This document shows positions 22,420-31,397 of a stretch of 53,078 nucleotides of DNA, in pieces. Within the stretch, counting starts at the first letter, position 1, and every line of letters begins with the position of its first letter. The translations under genes were made by a program, and so were the position numbers. Source of the stretch: Xylophilus sp. (GTDB lineage: Bacteria > Pseudomonadota > Gammaproteobacteria > Burkholderiales > Burkholderiaceae_C); assembly GCA_009914555.1 (NCBI GenBank), contig WNDY01000032.1:1-53078 (forward strand), in the 5' to 3' direction. The notes under the pieces are model-generated. The model was not told where the DNA came from, ran no database searches, and was given only the letters and a program-made list of their open reading frames with translations.

Positions 22420-22902
22420 TCAGTGGAACTTCTGCGGACGGTAGCGGGCCACGCGCGCCGCGCCCGACAGCGCCTTGGTGCGCACGCCGGCGCGGGCCTT
22501 GTACCACTGGGGCGTGGCGCCGCGCTTGATGCGCCAGTTCTTGCCCGGGTGCTTGTAGCTCGGCGCCGCCGGCGCGACGGCCGAGGCGGACTCGAAGCTC
22601 GACGCGGCGGTCGTGCCGTCGGTACCCGTGGCCGACGACCACTGGTTCTCGAACTCGCTGGCGGTCGCGTGGATCGACTGCTGCACGTCGCGCGCGGCCG
22701 TCTCCACCGTGTCCTTCATCTTGCGGAGTTCGTCGAGTTCCATCGAGCGGTTGACCTCGGCCTTGACGTCGGCCACGTAGCGCTGCGCCTTGCCCAGCAG
22801 CGTGCCGACGGTGCGGGCCACGCGCGGCAGCTTCTCGGGGCCGATCACGATGAGCGCGACAGCGCCGATCAGCGCCATCTTGGAAATGCCGATGTCGATC
22901 AC
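22420..22902 (-). CDS. tatB: Sec-independent (Tat) translocase subunit TatB
   Basis: Single-TM partner of TatC in the signal-binding complex. It has 160 residues: a short N-terminal membrane helix ([20 protein letters not shown]), then the TatB hallmark [20 protein letters not shown] and an amphipathic helix, a charged coil ([19 protein letters not shown]) and a variable basic tail. The tail, about 60 residues, is longer than needed for function in E. coli. It starts 19 bases after tatA. Confidence 0.96.
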   Translation of the reverse strand: MIDIGISKMALIGAVALIVIGPEKLPRVARTVGTLLGKAQRYVADVKAEVNRSMELDELRKMKDTVETAARDVQQSIHATASEFENQWSSATGTDGTTAASSFESASAVAPAAPSYKHPGKNWRIKRGATPQWYKARAGVRTKALSGAARVARYRPQKFH

Positions 22903-22921
22903 GGTGCGAAGCGGATGCGGT

Positions 22922-23164
22922 TCAGGACCTGGTCTTGGCTTCGACGTCGATGGCGGACTTGTCCGGCGACGGCGCGTTGGCGACCTTGGCCGTCGGCGCC
23001 ACGTCGGCGGCCGGTGCGTCGGAAGCGCCGTCCCTCATGCCGTCCTTGAAGCCCTTGACGGCGCCGCCGAGGTCCGAGCCGATGTTCTTGAGCTTCTTCG
23101 TGCCGAAGATCAGCACGACGATGGCCAGCACGATCAGCCAGTGCCAGATGGAAAAGGAACCCAT
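22922..23164 (-). CDS. tatA: Sec-independent (Tat) translocase pore subunit TatA
   Basis: Forms the oligomeric passage of the Tat machinery. The 80-residue protein has the N-terminal helix [20 protein letters not shown], the hinge [20 protein letters not shown] and a short acidic/Ala tail. It is the first gene of tatABC. The 96-base gap to hinT carries a REP-like sequence. The DUF1501 protein at 45395 is a likely Tat client. Confidence 0.97.
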   Translation of the reverse strand: MGSFSIWHWLIVLAIVVLIFGTKKLKNIGSDLGGAVKGFKDGMRDGASDAPAADVAPTAKVANAPSPDKSAIDVEAKTRS

Positions 23165-23217
23165 GGATCTACTCCTGATGCAATGGCGGGATTCTAGGCC
23201 GTGTCGGTGATTGCGCC

Positions 23218-23257
23218 GGTTACAGCCCCTGAAACCAATACGGCATAGCCCTGGGGG
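23218..23257. repeat. Short REP-like sequence between hinT and tatA
   Basis: GGTTACAGCCCC, then CATAGCCCTGGG, matches the general pattern TACAG ... CATA(C/G)CCTGG seen at 24052, 42554 and next to the RAYT. It is degenerate, and the assignment rests on shared motifs in gaps. Confidence 0.3.
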
Positions 23258-23260
23258 CGG

Positions 23261-23626
23261 CTAGCCTTTCTTCCACGGCCGCGGCCCGCCGATGACGTGC
23301 AGATGCAGGTGGTGCACCTCCTGGCCGCCGTGCTCGCCGGTGTTGACCACCACGCGGAAGCCGCCCTCGGGGTACGGTTCGGCGCCGTTCTCGGCCGCGA
23401 GCCGGGGCGCCAGCGTCATGATGCGGCCCAGCAGCGGGGCATGCTCCGGCGTGACGTGTGCGAGCGAGGGGATGTGCTCCTTGGGGATCACCAGGAAGTG
23501 CACCGGCGCCCAGGGCGCGATGTCGTGGAAGGCGAGGATCTCGTCGTCCTCGTAGACCTTGCGCGAGGGGATCGTGCCCTCGACGATCTTGCAGAAGATG
23601 CAGTTGGGGTCAGATCGCAGCGGCAT
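23261..23626 (-). CDS. hinT: HIT-family purine nucleoside phosphoramidase
   Basis: Histidine-triad hydrolase acting on AMP-lysine or other adenosine phosphoramidates. It has 121 residues. The N-terminal DPNCIFCKIVEGTIPSRKVY is typical of HinT, and the triad is HLHLHV (H106, H108, H110). The ATG used overlaps the end of the upstream membrane protein gene by 17 bases. Its position between hisE and tatA is conserved in Burkholderiales. Confidence 0.95.
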   Translation of the reverse strand: MPLRSDPNCIFCKIVEGTIPSRKVYEDDEILAFHDIAPWAPVHFLVIPKEHIPSLAHVTPEHAPLLGRIMTLAPRLAAENGAEPYPEGGFRVVVNTGEHGGQEVHHLHLHVIGGPRPWKKG

Positions 23627-24014
23627 CCGCGGGCTCCAGGGGTAGTCGGCGGTTCATGCGCACCATGCCCTTGATGATGCGGTAGAGGAACCAGAGTGAA
23701 ATCAGACTCCAGGCGATCCAGCCCGGCACGAAGAACAGCAGCCACAGCGGCGCGGTGACGATGTAGAGCACCGCCGCCCAGAGCACCGAGCGGATGCGCC
23801 AGCGGAAGTGCGAGGACTGCCAGGTGCCGGCCGCGTCGTCGCGCTTGACCAGGTCGATGATGAGCGCGATGAGCAGCAGCACCAGCGACGGCTGGGCCGA
23901 CGGGATCACCACGGCGACGGCCACGATGAAGTGCAGCACATAGCTGACCCAGCCGATGGCCACGAGCGAATCGTCGGGCGGCGGCAGGCGTGCCGGTTCG
24001 ATGCTGCCATTCAT
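23610..24014 (-). CDS. Small integral membrane protein of the DUF4870 type
   Basis: A 134-residue protein of unknown function. Hydrophobic segments lie at about 17-38 (SLVAIGWVSYVLHFIVAVAV), 43-56 (LVLLLIALIID), and two merged helices at about 75-110 (VLWAAVLYIVTAPLWLLFFV). A basic C-terminal region follows (LYRIIKGMVRMNRRLPLEP). GGAG precedes the ATG. It lies between hisE and hinT, a placement common for this family in Burkholderiales, with no direct link to histidine synthesis evident. Confidence 0.8.
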   Translation of the reverse strand: MNGSIEPARLPPPDDSLVAIGWVSYVLHFIVAVAVVIPSAQPSLVLLLIALIIDLVKRDDAAGTWQSSHFRWRIRSVLWAAVLYIVTAPLWLLFFVPGWIAWSLISLWFLYRIIKGMVRMNRRLPLEPADAAAI

Positions 24015-24051
24015 GGGGGAGTACTCCTTCGCTGCGGGCGGCAGCCGCCCG

Positions 24052-24071
24052 CTACAGATGCATACCCTGGG
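24052..24071. repeat. Short REP-like sequence between hisE and the DUF4870 gene
   Basis: CTACAGATGCATACCCTGGG combines the TACAG and CATACCC motifs in one 20-base unit; GGGGGAGTACTCC lies nearby, at the neighbouring start codon. It belongs to the degenerate family described in the findings. Confidence 0.3.
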
Positions 24072-24437
24072 TCAGTCACCCTGCGATTCACGGGCCTGCG
24101 CCTTGCGCAGCGCCTTTTCCTCGATGCCGCTGGTGCCCTCGCGGCGCTCCAGTTCGGCCAGTACCTGCTGCGGCGTGAGCCCATAATAGGTCAGCGCAAC
24201 CAGGCTGTGGAACCACAGGTCGGCCACTTCGTAGACGATCTTTTCGGCGTCGCCGTCCTTGGCGGCCATCACGGTCTCGGTCGCTTCCTCGCCGATCTTC
24301 TTGAGGAAGGCGTCCGGACCCTTGTGCAGCAGGCGCGCAACGTAGCTCGTGGCCGGATCGCCGCCGTTGGCGGGCTTGCGGCTCTCGATCACGGCGGCGA
24401 GCCGTGAGAGGGTGTCGTTGGAGGTGGTCGTGCTCAT
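24072..24437 (-). CDS. hisE: Phosphoribosyl-ATP pyrophosphatase
   Basis: Second step of histidine synthesis, PRATP to PRAMP plus PPi. It has 121 residues with the MazG-like all-alpha fold: [33 protein letters not shown] and [19 protein letters not shown] carry the Glu/Asp Mg-binding helices. It is separate from hisI, as in most betaproteobacteria. The gene begins 14 bases after hisI. Confidence 0.96.
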   Translation of the reverse strand: MSTTTSNDTLSRLAAVIESRKPANGGDPATSYVARLLHKGPDAFLKKIGEEATETVMAAKDGDAEKIVYEVADLWFHSLVALTYYGLTPQQVLAELERREGTSGIEEKALRKAQARESQGD

Positions 24438-24451
24438 CGCTCGCCTACTCA

Positions 24452-24841
24452 TTATCTGTAGATGGATTGCGGGTCCTTGAGCACCGGCTCGACCGCCTGC
24501 CAGACGCCGTTTTCCAGCCGCTGGAAGAAGCAACTGTGGCGGCCGGTGTGGCAGGCGATGCCGGGTTCGTGGCCCTGCTGCGTGACCTGGAGCAGCACCA
24601 CGTCGTTGTCGCAGTCCAGGCGGATCTCGTGCACGGTCTGCACGTGGCCCGACTCCTCGCCTTTGAACCACAGGCGGCTGCGCGAGCGGCTGAAATACAC
24701 GGCGCGGCCGAGTTCGGCCGTCTTTGCCAGGGCCTCGCGGTTCATCCAGGCAAACATCAGCACGTCGTTCGTGCCCTTCTCCTGGGCGATCACGGGGACC
24801 AGCCCCTGGGCGTCCCACTTCACGTCGTCGAGCCAGGTCAT
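24452..24841 (-). CDS. hisI: Phosphoribosyl-AMP cyclohydrolase
   Basis: Third step of histidine synthesis, opening the adenine ring of PRAMP. It has 129 residues. The Zn/Mg-binding motif is [12 protein letters not shown] (the Cys and Asp positions) with [13 protein letters not shown], giving the second Cys and the conserved H-T-G-R-x-[18 protein letters not shown] is also typical. It starts two bases after hisF. Confidence 0.96.
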   Translation of the reverse strand: MTWLDDVKWDAQGLVPVIAQEKGTNDVLMFAWMNREALAKTAELGRAVYFSRSRSRLWFKGEESGHVQTVHEIRLDCDNDVVLLQVTQQGHEPGIACHTGRHSCFFQRLENGVWQAVEPVLKDPQSIYR

Positions 24842-24843
24842 CG

Positions 24844-25623
24844 TCAGAGCCTCACCTCGATACCGCGCTCGGCCATGCGCTGCTTGGCCTGGCCCACGGT
24901 GTACTCGCCGTAGTGGAAGATGCTCGCGGCCAGCACCGCGTCGGCACCGCCCTGCTGCACGCCGTCGGCCAGATGGTCGAGGCTGCCGACGCCGCCCGAG
25001 GCGATCACCGGCACCGGCACCGCATCGGCCACGGCGCGGGTGAGTTCAAGGTCGAAGCCGCTCCTGGTGCCGTCCCGGTCCATGCTGGTCAGCAGGATCT
25101 CGCCGGCGCCGCGCCGGGCCATCTCGGCGGCCCAGGCCACGGCGTCGAGCCCGGTGTTCCTGCGGCCGCCGTGACTGTAGACGTCCCAGCCCGGGCCGTG
25201 CGCGGCCCGGTCCTCGCCCTGGCGGCGCTTGGCGTCGATGGCCACGACGATGCACTGCGCGCCGTAGCGGGCCGCGGCATCGTCGATGACCTGCGGATTG
25301 GCGATGGCGGCGGAGTTGAAGCTGGTCTTGTCGGCGCCTGCATTGAGCAGCCGGCGCACGTCGTCCACCGTGCGCACGCCGCCGCCGACGGTCAGCGGAA
25401 TGAACACCTGCGAAGCCACAGCCTCGATGATGTGCAGGATCAGGTCGCGGCCGTCGCTGGTGGCGGTGATGTCGAGGAAGGTGAGTTCGTCGGCGCCCTG
25501 CTCGTTGTAGCGCGCGGCGATCTCCACCGGGTCGCCGGCGTCGCGCAGTTCGACGAAGTTGACGCCTTTGACGACGCGGCCGCCCGTGACGTCCAGACAG
25601 GGGATGATGCGTTTGGCAAGCAT
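24844..25623 (-). CDS. hisF: Imidazole glycerol phosphate synthase cyclase subunit
   Basis: Partner of HisH; uses ammonia and PRFAR to make imidazole glycerol phosphate and AICAR. It is a 259-residue (beta-alpha)8 barrel. The N-terminal catalytic Asp is D11 in [18 protein letters not shown], the second Asp is in [10 protein letters not shown], and the phosphate-binding ends are [10 protein letters not shown] and [14 protein letters not shown]. It starts 21 bases after the MFS gene, not after hisA where it usually lies. Confidence 0.97.
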   Translation of the reverse strand: MLAKRIIPCLDVTGGRVVKGVNFVELRDAGDPVEIAARYNEQGADELTFLDITATSDGRDLILHIIEAVASQVFIPLTVGGGVRTVDDVRRLLNAGADKTSFNSAAIANPQVIDDAAARYGAQCIVVAIDAKRRQGEDRAAHGPGWDVYSHGGRRNTGLDAVAWAAEMARRGAGEILLTSMDRDGTRSGFDLELTRAVADAVPVPVIASGGVGSLDHLADGVQQGGADAVLAASIFHYGEYTVGQAKQRMAERGIEVRL

Positions 25624-25644
25624 CCCGCCATTGTAAGGACGCCC

Positions 25645-26847
25645 TCAGGCCCGGCGGGCGGACAGCCACAGCGATGCCGCGCACAGCACGATCAGGATCG
25701 CGCCGTAGCCGTTGGCCGTGGCGGTCAGTCCGAACCGCCCGGCCGCCACGCCCGCGCCGATGGCCGGCAGGCTGTTGGCCAGGTAGCTCAGGATGTAGAA
25801 GGCCGCCAGCACCCCGGCCCGCTCGTGTGCCGCAGCCGGTGCCAGCACGGTGCGCAGCGCGCCGAGGAAGCCGGCGCCGAAGCCGGTGCCGGCCACGACC
25901 ACGCCGGCGAAGAAGACGGCGACCGAGCCGGCATGCAGGCCCGCGAGCGAGATCGCCGTGCCCAGCGCCAGCGCCGTGGCGCCGTAGCGCACGAGGACGG
26001 CCGTGGCTTGGCGCCCGAGCGCCAGCGTGGCCAGCACGCCGCTGAAGGTCAGCGCCGCCACCAGCAGGCCGCCTTCGACCGGCGACAGGCTGCCGCTGAC
26101 CGACCGCACCAGCGACGGCCCCAGCGACAGATAGAGCGCGCCCAGTGCCCACACGGCCACCTCCACCGGCGCCACCGACCAGAAGGCGCCGCGCACCTGC
26201 GGCGGCAACTGCACGCGCGGGCGCAGCGAAGCCCAGCCGCCGGGCCGCAGGCTCGCCGTCTCACGCAGGCGCAGCACCGCCAGGCCCAGCACCGCGAAGA
26301 CGGCCAGCAGCAGCCAATAGACCAGCCGTGTCGGCGCCGGGGCGAACTGCACCAGCAGGCTCGCGCCCAGCGCGCCGGCGCCCAGGCCCAGGCCCGGCAC
26401 CATGCTGTTGAGCCATGCGCCGCGGCCCGGCGCATGGTCGATGACCGTGGCGCTCAGCGCGCTCGCCGCCACGCCGGTCGCGAAGCCCTGGATCACGCGC
26501 GCGACCATCAAGGCATCGACCGACGGCGCCACCGCGAACACCGCCATCGACAGCGCCTCCAGCGCCACCGCGCCGACGATGACCGGGCGGCGCCCGGCAT
26601 GCTCCGACAGCGCGCCGGTCACCAGCAGCGCGGCCAGCAGGGCGAACGCATAGACGGCGAAGACGACGGTCAGCCGCGCCGGCGAAAAACCCCAGGCTTC
26701 GCGGTAGAGCGCATAGAGCGGCGTGGGCGCGCTTGACGCGGCGAAGAAGAAGGCCAGCAGTAGGGAGGCCAGCGCGGCCGAGGCGGCCGGGCCGAAGGTA
26801 TGTCGCGCAGCCGGAGAGCGGCGGTATGGTGGGAAGGGAGCATGCAT
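25645..26847 (-). CDS. MFS transporter
   Basis: Proton-driven permease with 12 predicted TM segments, 400 residues. ASLLLAFFFAASSAPTPLYA is TM1, and TGALSEHAGRRPVIVGAVAL carries the family A motif between TM2 and TM3 (normally GxLaDrxGrkP, here GALSEHAGRRP). No substrate can be named; drug, aromatic-compound or sugar export are all possible. It is divergent from a TetR-like gene and lies between hisA and hisF. Inward-facing binding residues are not recognisable. Confidence 0.88.
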   Translation of the reverse strand: MHAPFPPYRRSPAARHTFGPAASAALASLLLAFFFAASSAPTPLYALYREAWGFSPARLTVVFAVYAFALLAALLVTGALSEHAGRRPVIVGAVALEALSMAVFAVAPSVDALMVARVIQGFATGVAASALSATVIDHAPGRGAWLNSMVPGLGLGAGALGASLLVQFAPAPTRLVYWLLLAVFAVLGLAVLRLRETASLRPGGWASLRPRVQLPPQVRGAFWSVAPVEVAVWALGALYLSLGPSLVRSVSGSLSPVEGGLLVAALTFSGVLATLALGRQATAVLVRYGATALALGTAISLAGLHAGSVAVFFAGVVVAGTGFGAGFLGALRTVLAPAAAHERAGVLAAFYILSYLANSLPAIGAGVAAGRFGLTATANGYGAILIVLCAASLWLSARRA

Positions 26848-26901
26848 GGTTGCACTTCAAAGGCTAAAGTTTTGCTTTTGCAAGGTGTTCATCATCGCGC
26901 C

Positions 26902-26920
26902 AAAGCAAAATATTTGCTTT
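26902..26920. promoter_or_regulatory. Palindromic operator between the TetR-like and MFS genes
   Basis: AAAGCAAAATATTTGCTTT is a perfect 19-bp palindrome (eight-base half-sites, three-base centre), 12 bases before the TetR-like start. TTTTGCTTTTGCAAGG just upstream repeats the half-site TTTGCTTT. Such palindromes in divergent TetR intergenic regions are usually the repressor binding site. Confidence 0.72.
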
Positions 26921-26932
26921 AACGCTCCCACC

Positions 26933-27343
26933 ATGTCCATCCGAGAAGGCGTTCATCCCGGTGGCCGCAGCGCCCGGGTGCAGGAATCGGTCCATGCCGC
27001 CGTGCGCGCGCTGCTGGCCGAGCACGACCGTGCGGCGCTCACCGTGCCTATGGTGGCCGCGCGTGCCGGCGTGACGCCTTCGACCATCTGTCGTCGCTGG
27101 GGCGACCTCGGCGACCTGCTGTCCGATGGGGGCCGCGGGCCGCAGCAGTGCGGGCAATTCACTGCGGACCAGGTGGCGCGGATGCTGGAGCGTGCCCAGG
27201 CGCGTGGCGAGTCGGCGCCATCGCTCGACCGGGTGCTCGACCGGTTGGTCGCGCCCATCGTCTACCGCGCGCTCTACCGCTGGCCGGCGCCGTCGGACGA
27301 CTATGCGCACAGGCTGGTCGACGACTGCCTGCGCGTCAGCTAG
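26933..27343 (+). CDS. TetR-like regulator with a large internal deletion
   Basis: The N-terminus has a TetR DNA-binding domain (about 15-65: ALTVPMVAARAGVTPSTICR, then RWGDLGDLL). It is directly followed by what is normally the C-terminal part of this subfamily: CGQFTADQVARMLERAQARG and RVLDRLVAPIVYRALYR. At 136 residues it is about 55-60 short of the usual ~195, and the missing part is the middle of the effector domain. The frame is kept across the junction near DGGRGPQQC. The usual Tyr of the recognition helix (STIYRRW) is Cys here. It may no longer respond to ligand. It lies divergent to the MFS gene and overlaps the mutarotase stop by eight bases. Confidence 0.7.
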   Translation: MSIREGVHPGGRSARVQESVHAAVRALLAEHDRAALTVPMVAARAGVTPSTICRRWGDLGDLLSDGGRGPQQCGQFTADQVARMLERAQARGESAPSLDRVLDRLVAPIVYRALYRWPAPSDDYAHRLVDDCLRVS

Positions 27344-28175
27344 AAGCCGACCAGCGCAGCTGCTGCCAGCCTTGCCAACGGGCACCGGGAGCGAGCGCGA
27401 CCGGCGCATCGACGCTGGCGGCTTCCACGCAGAGCAGGTGCCGCCAGTCCTCGTCCGGCAGATCGGCCAGCGTGCGGGCGAGCACCGGGCCGGGGTTCCA
27501 GACCACGGTCTGCGGGCACCTGGAGCTCTGCGCGATGTGCAGCGTGCCGCGGCCGGGCTCCGTCAGCGCCAGGATTTGCGCGGGCGCCTGGTAGACGCTG
27601 TCGAACTCGGCGCCGAAGGCCGGCGCGCCCTGCTGCGGCGCATGGCAGTCGGCCACCGCATCCCAGCGCGCCGCGCCGTCGAGGCCGTCCAGCCGCACCT
27701 GCTGCACGTCGTCGACCCGCAGGTAGGTGTGCAGCGCCGTCGTGAAGGACCAGGTGGAAGCACCGGTGTTGGCCACCGACAGGTGGATCTTCAACGCGCC
27801 CGGCCGCAGCTCCACCGTCAGCCGCGCATGGAAATGCGCCGGCCAGAACGCCTGCGTGGCCACGCCGCGGCGCAGGCCCAGCACCGCACGGGCGGGCTGC
27901 GCCTCTTCCACCTGCCACGGCATGTGGCGCGCGAACCCATGCTTGACCAGCGGGCCGCGCTGGTTGAACTGCGGAAAGCACACCGGCACGCCGCCGCGGA
28001 TCGCGGCCTGGCCGTCCAGCACGGCCTGCGGGCTCAGGTAGAGCCGCTCGGCGCCGTCGGAGGTCTGCCAGGAGACGACCTGCGCGCCGTGCGGCAGCAC
28101 GACGGCGCGGTCGCCGCCGAGCAGCGCCAGCGCGATGGCCGGCTGGCCGTGGAAGTCGATGAAGTTCCGGGACAA
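27336..28175 (-). CDS. D-hexose-6-phosphate mutarotase (aldose epimerase family)
   Basis: Interconverts alpha and beta anomers of hexose 6-phosphates; relatives are YeaD of E. coli and yeast YMR099c. It has 279 residues. The conserved RGGVPVCFPQFNQRGPLVKH (about 59-78) carries the sugar-binding Arg, and the HGFARHMPW motif the catalytic His region. DWRHLLCVEAASV near the C-terminus is also family-typical, and the central His is in ALHTYLRV. The start appears to be TTG at 28175 with only a weak AGGGT upstream, 16 bases after the hisA stop. Its role in the histidine operon is not obvious. Confidence 0.88.
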   Translation of the reverse strand: MSRNFIDFHGQPAIALALLGGDRAVVLPHGAQVVSWQTSDGAERLYLSPQAVLDGQAAIRGGVPVCFPQFNQRGPLVKHGFARHMPWQVEEAQPARAVLGLRRGVATQAFWPAHFHARLTVELRPGALKIHLSVANTGASTWSFTTALHTYLRVDDVQQVRLDGLDGAARWDAVADCHAPQQGAPAFGAEFDSVYQAPAQILALTEPGRGTLHIAQSSRCPQTVVWNPGPVLARTLADLPDEDWRHLLCVEAASVDAPVALAPGARWQGWQQLRWSASS

Positions 28176-28191
28176 AAAGCGTCGACCCTGT

Positions 28192-28941
28192 TTACTCTGC
28201 GGCGCCGTTCAGCTCGTCGGCCCGCGCCTGCGCCGTGGCGAAGTCGAGGTCGCCCGAGTAGATCGCGCGGCCGCAGATCACGCCCTCGACGCCCTCGCCT
28301 TCCACTGCGCAAAGCTGCTCGATGTCGGCGATGGTCGACAGGCCGCCCGAGGCGATCACCGGAATGGTCAGCGCCTGGGCCAGCTTGACCGTGGCGTCGA
28401 TGTTGATGCCCGAGAGCATGCCGTCGCGGCCGATGTCGGTGTAGATGATGGACTCGACGCCCCAGTCCTCGAACTTCTTCGCGAGATCGACCACCTCGTG
28501 GCCGGTCAGCTTGCTCCAGCCGTCGGTGGCGACCTTGCCGTCCTTGGCATCGAGGCCTACGATGATGTAGCCGCCGAAGGCGCTGCAGGCGTCCTTGAGG
28601 AAGCCCGGGTTCTTCACCGCCGCCGTGCCGATGATCACGTAGCGCAGGCCGTTGTCGATGTACTTCTCGATCGTGTCCAGGTCGCGGATGCCGCCGCCGA
28701 GCTGCACCGGGATCTCGTCGCCCACGGCCTTGAGGATGGACCGGATGGCCGCGGCATTCTGCGGCTTGCCGGCGAAGGCGCCGTTGAGGTCCACCAGGTG
28801 CAGCCGGCGCGCGCCCTGCTCCACCCACTTCAGCGCCATCGCCGCCGGGTCTTCTCCGAAGGTGGTGGACTGGTCCATGTCGCCTTGCTTGAGACGCACG
28901 CAGTGGCCGTCCTTGAGATCGATCGCGGGAATGAGAAGCAT
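28192..28941 (-). CDS. hisA: ProFAR isomerase (phosphoribosylformimino-AICAR ribotide isomerase)
   Basis: Amadori-type isomerisation of ProFAR to PRFAR, fourth step of the pathway. The 249-residue barrel has catalytic D8 in [20 protein letters not shown] and the second Asp in [16 protein letters not shown]; phosphate loops are [13 protein letters not shown] and [13 protein letters not shown]. It lies 85 bases after hisH, behind an intrinsic terminator, the only sizeable gap in this part of the operon. Confidence 0.97.
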   Translation of the reverse strand: MLLIPAIDLKDGHCVRLKQGDMDQSTTFGEDPAAMALKWVEQGARRLHLVDLNGAFAGKPQNAAAIRSILKAVGDEIPVQLGGGIRDLDTIEKYIDNGLRYVIIGTAAVKNPGFLKDACSAFGGYIIVGLDAKDGKVATDGWSKLTGHEVVDLAKKFEDWGVESIIYTDIGRDGMLSGINIDATVKLAQALTIPVIASGGLSTIADIEQLCAVEGEGVEGVICGRAIYSGDLDFATAQARADELNGAAE

Positions 28942-28989
28942 GGTGCTGAAACGCAGAGAGAAAACGGGCAGCCGGTCGGCGTGTGAGTG

Positions 28990-29014
28990 AAAAAACACCC
29001 GCGTCAGGCGGGTG
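28990..29014 (-). terminator. Intrinsic terminator between hisH and hisA
   Basis: Read on the minus strand: CACCCGC, loop CTGAC, GCGGGTG, then TTTTTT. The seven-bp stem is perfect and the six-T run follows at once, a textbook rho-independent terminator, 12 bases after the hisH stop and about 50 before hisA. It must be leaky, or hisA must have its own promoter. Confidence 0.8.
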
Positions 29015-29026
29015 CGTTGTGACGGA

Positions 29027-29683
29027 TCAGGGATTCCAGTGGAGGAAATTGCGGTACAGCTGCAACCCCTGGTCAGCGCTTTTCTCGGGGTGGAACTGGG
29101 TGGCGAAAATATTATCGCGGGCCACGGCCGCGGTAAAGCGTCCGCCGTAGTCGGCCTCGCCCACGCCGTGGCGCGGATCGCGCGGCTGCGCGTAATAGCT
29201 GTGCACGAAGTAGAACCAGCTGCCGTCGGGCACGCCGGCCCAGATGGCATGCGGCCGGGTCTGCCGCACCCGGTTCCAGCCCATCTGCGGCACCTTGAAG
29301 CGGCTGCCGTCGGGCTGCCGACGGCCGTCGAGGTCGAAGCGGACGACCTCGCCCGGGATCAGGCCGAGGCTTTCGGCCGGACCTTCGTGGCTGCGGTCGA
29401 GCAGCATCTGCATGCCGACGCACACGCCGAACAGCGGCTTGGAAGCCGCGGCCTCCAGCACCGATGCGAGCAGACCCGACTCGCGCAGCTCGCGCATGCA
29501 GTCGGGCATGGCGCCCTGGCCCGGCAGCACGACGCGGGTGGCGGCGCGCACCTCGTCGGGACGGTGGGTGACGGCGACCTGCACGCTGCTGTCCCGCGCG
29601 GCGGCCTGCACCGCCTGCGAGACCGAGCGCAGGTTGCCCATGCCGTAGTCGACCACGGCGACCGTGTTGCGCGACGGACTCAC
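29027..29683 (-). CDS. hisH: Imidazole glycerol phosphate synthase glutaminase subunit
   Basis: Class-I glutamine amidotransferase that delivers ammonia to HisF. It has 218 residues; the catalytic Cys is C88 in [16 protein letters not shown], with the His and Glu in [13 protein letters not shown]. The oxyanion stretch is in [11 protein letters not shown]. The GTG start overlaps the hisB stop by four bases (GTGA). An unusual codon pair, AAT ATT, lies in DNIFATQFH. Confidence 0.97.
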   Translation of the reverse strand: MSPSRNTVAVVDYGMGNLRSVSQAVQAAARDSSVQVAVTHRPDEVRAATRVVLPGQGAMPDCMRELRESGLLASVLEAAASKPLFGVCVGMQMLLDRSHEGPAESLGLIPGEVVRFDLDGRRQPDGSRFKVPQMGWNRVRQTRPHAIWAGVPDGSWFYFVHSYYAQPRDPRHGVGEADYGGRFTAAVARDNIFATQFHPEKSADQGLQLYRNFLHWNP

Positions 29684-30306
29684 AGCGATCCCTTGGTCGA
29701 CGGGATGGTGCCGGCCGCGCGCGGGTCGATCTCGAGCGCGGCGCGCAGCGCGCGGGCGAAGGCCTTGAACACCGTCTCGGCCTGGTGGTGGGCATTGATG
29801 CCCTTGAGGTTGTCGATGTGCAGCGTCACGCCGGCGTGGTTGACGAAGCCCTGGAAGAACTCGTAGGTCAGCTGCGTGTCGAAGCCGCCGATGCTGCCGG
29901 CGGTGAACGGAATGTGCAGGTGCAGGCCCGGGCGGCCGGAGAAGTCGACCACCACGCGCGACAGCGCCTCGTCGAGCGGCACGTAGGCGTGGCCGTAGCG
30001 GCGGATGCCCTTCTTGTCGCCGACGGCGAGCGCGAACGCCTGGCCCAGCGTGATGCCCACGTCCTCGACGGTGTGGTGGCCGTCGATGTGCAGGTCGCCG
30101 TCGCATTCGACGTCGAGGTCGATCAGCCCGTGGCGGGCGATCTGGTCGAGCATGTGGTCGAAGAAGCCGATGCCGGTGGCCAGGCGCGCGGCGCCGGTGC
30201 CGTCGAGGTCGATGCGCACGGTGATGCGCGTCTCGGCGGTGGTGCGGGTCACCTCGGCCGTGCGGTGGGCGGCAGCGGGCGCGGGAACGAGAGCGGAGGA
30301 GGTCAT
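29680..30306 (-). CDS. hisB: Imidazoleglycerol-phosphate dehydratase
   Basis: Makes imidazole acetol phosphate. It has 208 residues and is monofunctional, without the phosphatase domain of enterobacterial HisB. The Mn-binding His/Glu motifs are both visible: [15 protein letters not shown] and [16 protein letters not shown], along with [12 protein letters not shown]. The ATG overlaps the hisC stop (ATGA). Confidence 0.97.
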   Translation of the reverse strand: MTSSALVPAPAAAHRTAEVTRTTAETRITVRIDLDGTGAARLATGIGFFDHMLDQIARHGLIDLDVECDGDLHIDGHHTVEDVGITLGQAFALAVGDKKGIRRYGHAYVPLDEALSRVVVDFSGRPGLHLHIPFTAGSIGGFDTQLTYEFFQGFVNHAGVTLHIDNLKGINAHHQAETVFKAFARALRAALEIDPRAAGTIPSTKGSL

Positions 30307-31397
30307 AGAAAAGCCTGGAATGCCGCGAGCAGTTGCGCGTTCTCGGCCGGCGTGCCGACGGTCAGGCGCAGGCAGCGGGCCAGCAGTGGATGCATTGTAG
30401 AAACGTTCTTGACGAGAACCTTGCGCTCGCGCAGGCCCGCGAACGCGCGGGCGGCCAGGTTCTCGTCGCCCTCCAGGCGCACGAGGATCATGTTGGCCTC
30501 GCTGTCCCAGACGTGCACGCCGGGCAGCGCGCGCAGCGCGGCGACCAGCGCGGCGCGCTCGCTGCGCACCGCCGCCGCCTGTTCGGCGAACACGGCAGCA
30601 TGCTCCAGCGCGAACAGCGCGGCCTCGGCATTGAGCACGCTGATGTTGTAGGGCGGGCGCACCTTGTCGATCTCGCGCACCAGCGCGGCCGGGCCCAGCA
30701 GGTAGCCCACGCGCACGCCGGCCAGGCCGAACTTGCTGAGCGTTCGCATCAGCAGCACGTGAGCATGGCGCTGCGGTTCGGCGCGGATGCGGTCGATCCA
30801 GCTGCGGCTGGCGAACGGCTGGTAGGCCTCGTCGATGATGACGATGCCGCCCTGCTCCGCCGCGGCGTCGATCACGTCCAGCACGGCCGCGTCGTCCCAC
30901 AAGTTGGCCGTCGGGTTGTTCGGATAGGCCAGCCAGACGATGGCCGGGCGCTCGGCGGCGATGGCGCTCAGCATCGCCTCGGCGTCCAGTTCGAAGTCGG
31001 CCGTCAGCGGCACGCCGACGTAGCGCAGGCCTTGCAGCGTCGCGCTCATGGCGTACATCACGAAGCCCGGCTCGGGCGCCAGCACCGCAGCGCCGGGCTG
31101 GTCGCAGGCGATGGCCAGCAGCGAGATCAGTTCGTCGGAGCCGTTGCCGAGCACGATGTCCCAGCCCTCGGGCAGCCCGGCCTGCGTTGCCAGGGCCTGG
31201 CGCAGCGCACCGATGCGCGCGCCGGGATAGCGGTTGAGCGCGACCGCGCCCAGGCGCGCGCCAAGCGCGGTCTGTAGTGCCGGTGGCAGCTTGTACGGAT
31301 TCTCCATCGCGTCGAGCTTGACGAAGCCGGCCGCGTCCTGCACGACGTAGGCGTGCATCGCCCGCACGTCGGCACGGATGCGTTCCAGAGCCGTCAT
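30303..31397 (-). CDS. hisC: Histidinol-phosphate aminotransferase
   Basis: PLP enzyme converting imidazole acetol phosphate to histidinol phosphate. It has 364 residues. The PLP-lysine is K222 in [19 protein letters not shown]189 (IIDEAYQPF) and N161 (YPNNPT) complete the cofactor site, and the final Arg is in CLRLTVG. It overlaps hisD by four bases. Confidence 0.97.
   Translation of the reverse strand: MTALERIRADVRAMHAYVVQDAAGFVKLDAMENPYKLPPALQTALGARLGAVALNRYPGARIGALRQALATQAGLPEGWDIVLGNGSDELISLLAIACDQPGAAVLAPEPGFVMYAMSATLQGLRYVGVPLTADFELDAEAMLSAIAAERPAIVWLAYPNNPTANLWDDAAVLDVIDAAAEQGGIVIIDEAYQPFASRSWIDRIRAEPQRHAHVLLMRTLSKFGLAGVRVGYLLGPAALVREIDKVRPPYNISVLNAEAALFALEHAAVFAEQAAAVRSERAALVAALRALPGVHVWDSEANMILVRLEGDENLAARAFAGLRERKVLVKNVSTMHPLLARCLRLTVGTPAENAQLLAAFQAFL

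Noticed and set aside
28985..29030. Histidine attenuator with a leader peptide
   Set aside because: The terminator is downstream of hisH rather than before hisG, and no His-rich short frame precedes it.
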